A DNA stretch of 64,000 nt from Paenibacillus cellulositrophicus (lineage in GTDB: Bacteria > Bacillota > Bacilli > Paenibacillales > Paenibacillaceae): NCBI RefSeq assembly GCF_009363095.1, contig NZ_CP045295.1, forward strand, positions 5,237,001-5,301,000, written 5' to 3'. Below are positions 59,426 through 64,000 of the stretch, piece by piece. The notes under the pieces are model-generated. The model was not told where the DNA came from. It made no database searches and was given only the letters and a program-made list of their open reading frames with translations. Numbering within the stretch: position 1 is the stretch's first letter; every line of letters starts with the position of its first letter. The position numbers and the translations under genes are program-made.

Positions 59426-60769
59426 ATGAAAATTACAGTCGTCGGGACGGGATATGTCGGCCTGGTCTCCGGGGTTTGCTATGCGGAACTTGGTCACGAT
59501 GTCATTTGCGTGGACAAGGACGCAGAGAAAATTCGAAAGTTGGATAAAGGGGAAATTCCCATTTACGAGCCTGGGCTCCAGCCGCTCGTTATCCGGAATT
59601 CTGCCGAAGGCCGACTGCGTTTCCAAACCGAGTTGAGAGAGGCAGTTACCGCTTCAGATATTATCATTATTGCTGTTGGCACCCCGTCATTACCGAATGG
59701 GGAGGCCAACCTTTTTTATATTGAGCAAGTGGCTCGTGAAGTCGCAGAGGTCATTGACTGTTATAAGGTCATCTGCATTAAGAGCACCGTTCCCGTTGGG
59801 ACTAACGAGCGCATCCGGTATTTGATTCAGAGCCAGTCGCCGGTTCATTTCGACAGTGTCTCGCTGCCTGAATTTCTTAGAGAAGGAACAGCTGTTCAGG
59901 ATACGCTTCATCCTGACCGAATTGTCATAGGCGCGGAGAGTGAGCAGGCAGCTGAGATTATGCGGAAACTTCACCAGGGGCTGACCGAACATATTCTCGT
60001 GACCGATATCCGCAGCGCGGAGATGATCAAGTATGCCTCCAATGCTTTTCTTGCGACGAAGATTTCCTTTATCAACGAAATCGCGAACATTTGCGAAAAA
60101 GTTGGAGCGGATATCACCAAAGTGACGGAAGGCATGGGATACGACAACCGCATCGGCTCCTCCTTTTTGAAAGCGGGGATCGGATACGGAGGCTCTTGTT
60201 TCCCAAAAGACACCCAAGCTCTGATTCAGATTGCTGGGCAAATGAATTACGACTTCAAGCTGCTGAAATCGGTAGTTGAGGTCAACCGGGGGCAGCGCTT
60301 TAACGTGATCCGTAAGCTGGAACAGCTGCTTGGCGATCTCTCCGGAAAAACCATTGGCATTTGGGGGCTCGCCTTCAAACCGGAAACAGATGATGTTCGT
60401 GATGCGCCTTCTATCGAAATTATCCAATCGCTGATTGATCGAGGGGCAGTCGTCAAGGCTTACGATCCAATTGCGACCAATAACTTTAGAAGCGTGCTCG
60501 GCTACGCCAACGTGAAATATTGCGAAACAGCGAGAGAGGCAGCTCTGGAGACGGATGCCCTGTGCATTCTGACAGAATGGCAGGAATTTAGGCAGATCTC
60601 GCTTTATGAGCTTGAAACCTGGATGAAAACTCCGAACCTCATTGATGGACGGAATATTTACTCGGAAGAAGAGATTGCAAAGACACAATTTGCTTATTAC
60701 TCCATTGGCCGGCCCAACCTGAACAAAGGGATTCGCGAGCAGAGCCCGGTCTTTATGATGCAGGGATGA
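59426..60769 (+). CDS. ugd: UDP-glucose 6-dehydrogenase
   Basis: 447 residues from ATG 59426. Rossmann start KITVVGTGYVGLVSGVCYAELGHDV (in parts: VVGTGYVGLVSG); middle domain with SLPEFLREGTAVQDTLHPDRIV (in parts), SNAFLATKISFINEI, and the catalytic Cys in GIGYGGSCFPKDTQAL (about residue 258). It oxidises UDP-glucose twice to UDP-glucuronate, so the EPS probably contains glucuronic acid or a derived sugar. It sits between the GDP-mannose enzyme and the lasso nucleotidyltransferase. Confidence 0.95.
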   Translation: MKITVVGTGYVGLVSGVCYAELGHDVICVDKDAEKIRKLDKGEIPIYEPGLQPLVIRNSAEGRLRFQTELREAVTASDIIIIAVGTPSLPNGEANLFYIEQVAREVAEVIDCYKVICIKSTVPVGTNERIRYLIQSQSPVHFDSVSLPEFLREGTAVQDTLHPDRIVIGAESEQAAEIMRKLHQGLTEHILVTDIRSAEMIKYASNAFLATKISFINEIANICEKVGADITKVTEGMGYDNRIGSSFLKAGIGYGGSCFPKDTQALIQIAGQMNYDFKLLKSVVEVNRGQRFNVIRKLEQLLGDLSGKTIGIWGLAFKPETDDVRDAPSIEIIQSLIDRGAVVKAYDPIATNNFRSVLGYANVKYCETAREAALETDALCILTEWQEFRQISLYELETWMKTPNLIDGRNIYSEEEIAKTQFAYYSIGRPNLNKGIREQSPVFMMQG

Positions 60770-60784
60770 GAGGAAGAAATGTGA

Positions 60785-61948
60785 ATGAATAACTCGCTGA
60801 ATACGAGTGATTTTTCCAGGGAATTGTCGCTGCTTCTCCGAATTATTGGGTCTGGACCATGGGAGGAAGAAGATTTAGAAGGGATAGACTGGAAAGAATG
60901 GATCCGCCTTGCTTATCATCACCGGGTCTATCCGTTGTTGTACATGCGCTTAAAGGAACGGGGCTATGAGGGTATTCCGAGCTCCGTAATGGATTCGCTG
61001 TATTCCAAATATTCCGCCAATGTGATCAGCATGCTGCGTCTTAGCTCTGAAATGGAGAAAATCAACTCTGCATTGATGGAACATCAGGTTGAAGCGATTT
61101 TTCTGAAAGGACCAGTGCTAGCACAACAGCTATACGGGGACTTGTCGCTTCGGACCTCCAAAGATCTCGATGTTTTGGTTTCCCCCAAACACTTGGAAAA
61201 AGCGGAAGGGATTTTGTCTGAGTTAGGCTATGTTACAGAGGACGAGAAAACTTTGGGCTCCTGGAAACGGAAAAAGCACCATATCAGTTACGTACATCCG
61301 CTCTATTTTACTCAGGTGGAGTTACACTGGCGGATGAGCGCGGAACTGCCCGGGGCCTCTTTCAGAACACTGTGGGATCGGCGAACAACGGTCTCCTTCT
61401 CCGGGCGGCCCATTCATTACTTAAGCGACGGAGATCTGTTTATGTACTTGGTGTCGCATGGCGCAAGACATGGCTGGTTCCGCCTTCGCTGGTTATGTGA
61501 TATAGACCGGATGATTCAAAAAAAATCATTCAATGTACAAAAGCTAATGGAACACTACCGTCAGCGGAAGGAGCCGGATCTAGCAGGGCAGGCTGCCATT
61601 TTAACGAATCGGCTGTTGTCAACGCCATTAGGCGTTGAGCTAGAAGAGCTATCCCGTAATATGTACGCAGAGGAGCTTGCAAGAGCATCGCTGTATTTCA
61701 TCAAGAACCCTGTTGACTTATCCCCTAATGGTGATAAGGACACATTGGCATACTACAAGCGCTATTTACATTCTTTAATGTCGAGAAGAGAAAAGCTGTC
61801 GTTGATCATGGATTATCTTTACCCCAGCACAAAGGATGTTTCGCTGCTGCCACTGCCTAAATTACTGCATTTCCTCTATTTTCCCCTTCGTCCGTTTCTG
61901 TGGTTTTGGCGCTATGTATTCAGTAAAGAGCCCGTGAACAACGGCTGA
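60785..61948 (+). CDS. nucleotidyltransferase-family protein of lasso peptide clusters
   Basis: 387 residues. The nucleotidyltransferase core reads EAIFLKGPVLAQQLYGDLSLR followed by SKDLDVLV (the two Asp of the D-x-D metal site, about residue 135), then LHWRMSAELPG. This is the family (NTP_transf_5-like) found in many lasso and other RiPP clusters of Firmicutes. A relative in the pseudomycoidin cluster, as I recall, attaches a sugar to the phosphorylated C-terminal residue of the lasso peptide. Its placement between sugar-nucleotide genes and rfbB-B1-B2-exporter suits such a role. No transmembrane segments. Confidence 0.85.
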   Translation: MNNSLNTSDFSRELSLLLRIIGSGPWEEEDLEGIDWKEWIRLAYHHRVYPLLYMRLKERGYEGIPSSVMDSLYSKYSANVISMLRLSSEMEKINSALMEHQVEAIFLKGPVLAQQLYGDLSLRTSKDLDVLVSPKHLEKAEGILSELGYVTEDEKTLGSWKRKKHHISYVHPLYFTQVELHWRMSAELPGASFRTLWDRRTTVSFSGRPIHYLSDGDLFMYLVSHGARHGWFRLRWLCDIDRMIQKKSFNVQKLMEHYRQRKEPDLAGQAAILTNRLLSTPLGVELEELSRNMYAEELARASLYFIKNPVDLSPNGDKDTLAYYKRYLHSLMSRREKLSLIMDYLYPSTKDVSLLPLPKLLHFLYFPLRPFLWFWRYVFSKEPVNNG

Positions 61949-61977
61949 TCCCAAAACCGATAGAAAAGAGGAGAGGC

Positions 61978-63021
61978 ATGCAAGTGAATCGACGGTTTAA
62001 GGACAACCCCGCCATTTTGGTTACAGGCGGTGCGGGGTTCGTAGGGGGGAACTTTCTGAGGCTGATGCTTCCGAAGTATCCTTCATACCGCTTCATTAAT
62101 CTCGATAAGTTGACCTATTCGGGGAATATACAAAATATTGCCGCCTTGTCAGACTATGACCACTATACCTTTATTCAAGGCGATATTTGCGACCGGGATC
62201 TGGTAGATGCCGTCACAAGGGAGCACCAGATCGATGTTATCATCAATTTTGCCGGCGAATCCCACGTGGACCGGAGTATAGTGGATCCGGTGACATTCGT
62301 CGCCACGAATATCAATGGAACGCAATCTCTGCTTGACGCCGCAGTCCGCTACGACATTGGGCTGTTTCTGCAGATCTCAACCGACGAAGTCTATGGTTCT
62401 TTGAATGACACGGGCTATTTTACGGAAAACTCCCCGATCGCTCCTAACAATCCGTATTCGGCCAGTAAAGCTGGAGCCGATATGCTGATTCATTCCTACA
62501 GCAATACGTATGGATTACCGTTCAATATCGTCCGGTTCGGCAACACATACGGCCCTGCACAGCACCCGGAGAAGCTCATTCCTATGGTCATCATGAACGC
62601 TTTGCAGGACAGGAAGATTCCGATCCACGGCGAGGGTCTCAGCATTCGCGATTGGGTCTATGTCCGCGATAACAATACGGCAATCGACCGTGTTCTGCAC
62701 CTGGGGCGCAGTGGAGAGGTATACAACATTGGTTCACATCAGGAAGTGAAAACGATTGACGTCACGCATTTTATTCTGGATATGCTCGGAAAGCCCCGAA
62801 GCCTCATTGAGTTCATCCCGGACAGGCCGGGGCAGGATTACCGATATGCCAACAATCCGGCAAAAATTATGAATGAGCTCGGATGGAGGCCCGAATACAG
62901 GTTTACCGAAGGGTTGAAACAAACCGTGGAATGGTACGTCGAGCACGCAGATTGGTGGCAAGAGCCGAATAGTCGTAGCTATGAATCTAACATCCCGATG
63001 GGTTCTCAACAAATTATATGA
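61978..63021 (+). CDS. rfbB: dTDP-glucose 4,6-dehydratase
   Basis: 347 residues. Extended SDR: LVTGGAGFVGGNFLRLML (in parts, GGAGFVGGNF), FAGESHVDRSI, ISTDEVYGSL (Thr-Asp-Glu catalytic), and NPYSASKAGADML (Tyr-x3-Lys). The T-D-E triad identifies RmlB-type enzymes, which turn dTDP-glucose into dTDP-4-keto-6-deoxyglucose. The partners rmlA, rmlC and rmlD are not in the window, so either they are elsewhere or the substrate is another NDP-glucose. It ends 18 bp before the lasso B1 gene, in the same transcript. Confidence 0.92.
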   Translation: MQVNRRFKDNPAILVTGGAGFVGGNFLRLMLPKYPSYRFINLDKLTYSGNIQNIAALSDYDHYTFIQGDICDRDLVDAVTREHQIDVIINFAGESHVDRSIVDPVTFVATNINGTQSLLDAAVRYDIGLFLQISTDEVYGSLNDTGYFTENSPIAPNNPYSASKAGADMLIHSYSNTYGLPFNIVRFGNTYGPAQHPEKLIPMVIMNALQDRKIPIHGEGLSIRDWVYVRDNNTAIDRVLHLGRSGEVYNIGSHQEVKTIDVTHFILDMLGKPRSLIEFIPDRPGQDYRYANNPAKIMNELGWRPEYRFTEGLKQTVEWYVEHADWWQEPNSRSYESNIPMGSQQII

Positions 63022-63039
63022 GAAAGAGGTAGGTCAATC

Positions 63040-63345
63040 ATGAGTACAGCAGAAATCGACGCAGCCAACATCATCTCCCAATCCCCCGGCTATCTCGTCA
63101 GCGACATGGATGGGGAGAAAGTCATGCTGAGTATCGAGACCGGAAAGTATTACAACCTGGGGCAGATCGGTGGGCGGATCTGGGAGCTGATTGCTGCGCC
63201 GACCAGCCTGACGGATCTGGTGGGCCAATTGGTCGAAGAGTATGATATCGGGCCGGAAGCGTGCGAGCAGCAGGTGCATCCGTTTCTGAACAAGCTTGCG
63301 GCTGAGGGTCTAATCCAGGTGAGAAGCGGGCATGAGCTGGATTAG
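63040..63345 (+). CDS. lasso leader-recognition protein B1 (PqqD-like RRE)
   Basis: 101 residues. PqqD fold: GYLVSDMDGEKVMLSIETGKYYNLGQIGGRIWELI (in parts: VMLSIETGKYYNLG), followed by a C-terminal helical part LVGQLVEEYDIGPEAC. This is the RiPP recognition element that binds the W/Y-x-x-P motif of the leader and presents the precursor to B2 and cyclase. It is 15.6 kb and one strand away from the precursor and cyclase genes. GAAAGAGGTAGG is the ribosome site. Confidence 0.93.
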   Translation: MSTAEIDAANIISQSPGYLVSDMDGEKVMLSIETGKYYNLGQIGGRIWELIAAPTSLTDLVGQLVEEYDIGPEACEQQVHPFLNKLAAEGLIQVRSGHELD

Positions 63346-63826
63346 GCAACTGCGCGCGTTTGTCCGATTTCCATGGGCCCAGAAGACGATGTACGCCGAA
63401 GCCTACGTGCTCCTGGCATGGGGAAGAGTGCTGAAGGCACTCCCGTTCGCCAAAGTCGCCCCTTCCCTGGGGAGCTATATGAAGGAGACTCCGGAGGAGG
63501 AGCTTAGCCGACAGGAACTGCTGACCATCCGTCAAGTCTCCAAAGCCGTTCACGGGATGAGCCGGTACACGTGGTGGGAGAGCCAATGCCTGGTCAAGGC
63601 GATCGCCGCCATGAAAATGTTGGAGCGCCGCGGCCTGTCGAGCACGCTGTATTTGGGAAGCGGCAGGGACGAGCAGGGGCGGCTGGCGGCTCACGCCTGG
63701 CTGCGCTGCGGGTCGTACATCGTGACGGGAAGGGAAGGGCACGAGAAGTATACGGTTGTGGGCATTTTCGGCAACGGAGCGGCAGCGGACCGAGAGGCCG
63801 GGCTCATGACGCGGCAATCCGGATAA
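63332..63826 (+). CDS. lasso leader protease B2 (transglutaminase-like)
   Basis: 164 residues, starting inside the B1 stop. Catalytic Cys in RYTWWESQCLVKAIAAM (in parts: WWESQCLVKA, about residue 86) and catalytic His in GRLAAHAWLRCG (about residue 124), with an Asp/Asn expected after the following strand. The family cuts the precursor after the leader (here after Met19). The N-terminal 60 residues are basic and amphipathic. It overlaps B1 by 14 bases and the exporter follows after about 13 bases. Confidence 0.93.
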   Translation: MSWIRQLRAFVRFPWAQKTMYAEAYVLLAWGRVLKALPFAKVAPSLGSYMKETPEEELSRQELLTIRQVSKAVHGMSRYTWWESQCLVKAIAAMKMLERRGLSSTLYLGSGRDEQGRLAAHAWLRCGSYIVTGREGHEKYTVVGIFGNGAAADREAGLMTRQSG

Positions 63827-63839
63827 GGAGCTACGTACA

Positions 63840-64000
63840 ATGAAGGATTTATTCTACTATATTCGCAAAATCCAGCGGGTCGCCGGAGGCAAACTGTACT
63901 TGAACATGTCCATGACCCTTTTCATCAGCCTGTTGGACGGCATCGGCATGTATTTGATCGTTCCGCTGCTGGGCATGATCGGCCTGCTGCAAATGGATTC
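63840..64000 (+). CDS. ABC transporter (lasso exporter D), 5' part only
   Basis: The frame from ATG 63840 runs to the window edge: a basic start (FYYIRKIQRVAGGKLYL) and the first membrane helix (MSMTLFISLLDGIGMYLIVPLLGMIGLL, in parts). Start and context match fused permease-ATPase exporters of lasso clusters, which give self-immunity. The nucleotide-binding domain is not in view. AAGGAGCTACGTAC precedes the start. Confidence 0.85.
   Translation, partial: MKDLFYYIRKIQRVAGGKLYLNMSMTLFISLLDGIGMYLIVPLLGMIGLLQMD

Overview
The window looks like chromosomal DNA of a Paenibacillus-like member of the Bacillales. The evidence is strong AGGAGG-type ribosome sites, two T-box leaders, DUF2512 and KGG proteins, and a paeninodin-type lasso peptide precursor. 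Most of the window is GC-rich, while about 51.7-56.5 kb is clearly AT-rich. I saw no rRNA, tRNA, insertion sequence, prophage or CRISPR array. All assignments come from reading motifs and family resemblance; no search was run.

Layout. 0-10 kb holds an HSL-type hydrolase (cut by the window edge) facing an XRE/MmyB regulator, an MFS exporter with a quinone-reductase-like enzyme, an SRPBCC protein, a GH43 glycosidase, an ECF sigma/anti-sigma pair, a zinc-ribbon protein, a GNAT acetyltransferase and a YhgE/DUF3533 membrane protein followed by a PadR regulator. 10-17 kb holds leuA under a Leu-type T-box, a YbaK deacylase, and a YheO/DauR-type regulator next to an operon for a D-amino-acid PLP enzyme, an M20 peptidase and RidA. 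17-31 kb holds an acyltransferase, several LysR-controlled oxidoreductases, a DAHP synthase/chorismate mutase gene under a T-box, a MerR/Old-Yellow-Enzyme pair with divergent 19-bp-spacer promoters, and a DeoR-controlled transporter/phosphoesterase pair.

32-41 kb is a self-contained phosphotransferase operon: PRD activator, IIA, IIB, UlaA-type IIC, phosphotriesterase-like lactonase, creatininase-fold enzyme, SIS protein, and a private HPr and Enzyme I. Its sugar is unknown. It is followed by a 15-bp-period minisatellite, a DUF2071 protein, a KGG-repeat stress protein and an FAD oxidoreductase.

44-64 kb is the most interesting part. A lasso peptide system is split around an exopolysaccharide (EPS) locus. 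The cyclase, a previously unlisted 41-residue precursor (45302-45427, minus) and a precursor kinase are read leftward. The EPS operon (chain-length regulator, tyrosine kinase, GalU, priming transferase, three glycosyltransferases, polymerase, flippase, GDP-mannose, UDP-glucuronate and dTDP-sugar enzymes) is read rightward. It runs into a lasso-type nucleotidyltransferase, rfbB, the leader-recognition protein B1, the leader protease B2 and an ABC exporter cut by the right edge. Both divergent promoters carry the same 15-bp inverted repeat, GATACA-N3-TGTATC. That suggests one regulator controls lasso peptide and EPS together. The lasso nucleotidyltransferase lying among nucleotide-sugar genes makes a phospho-sugar-decorated lasso peptide plausible.
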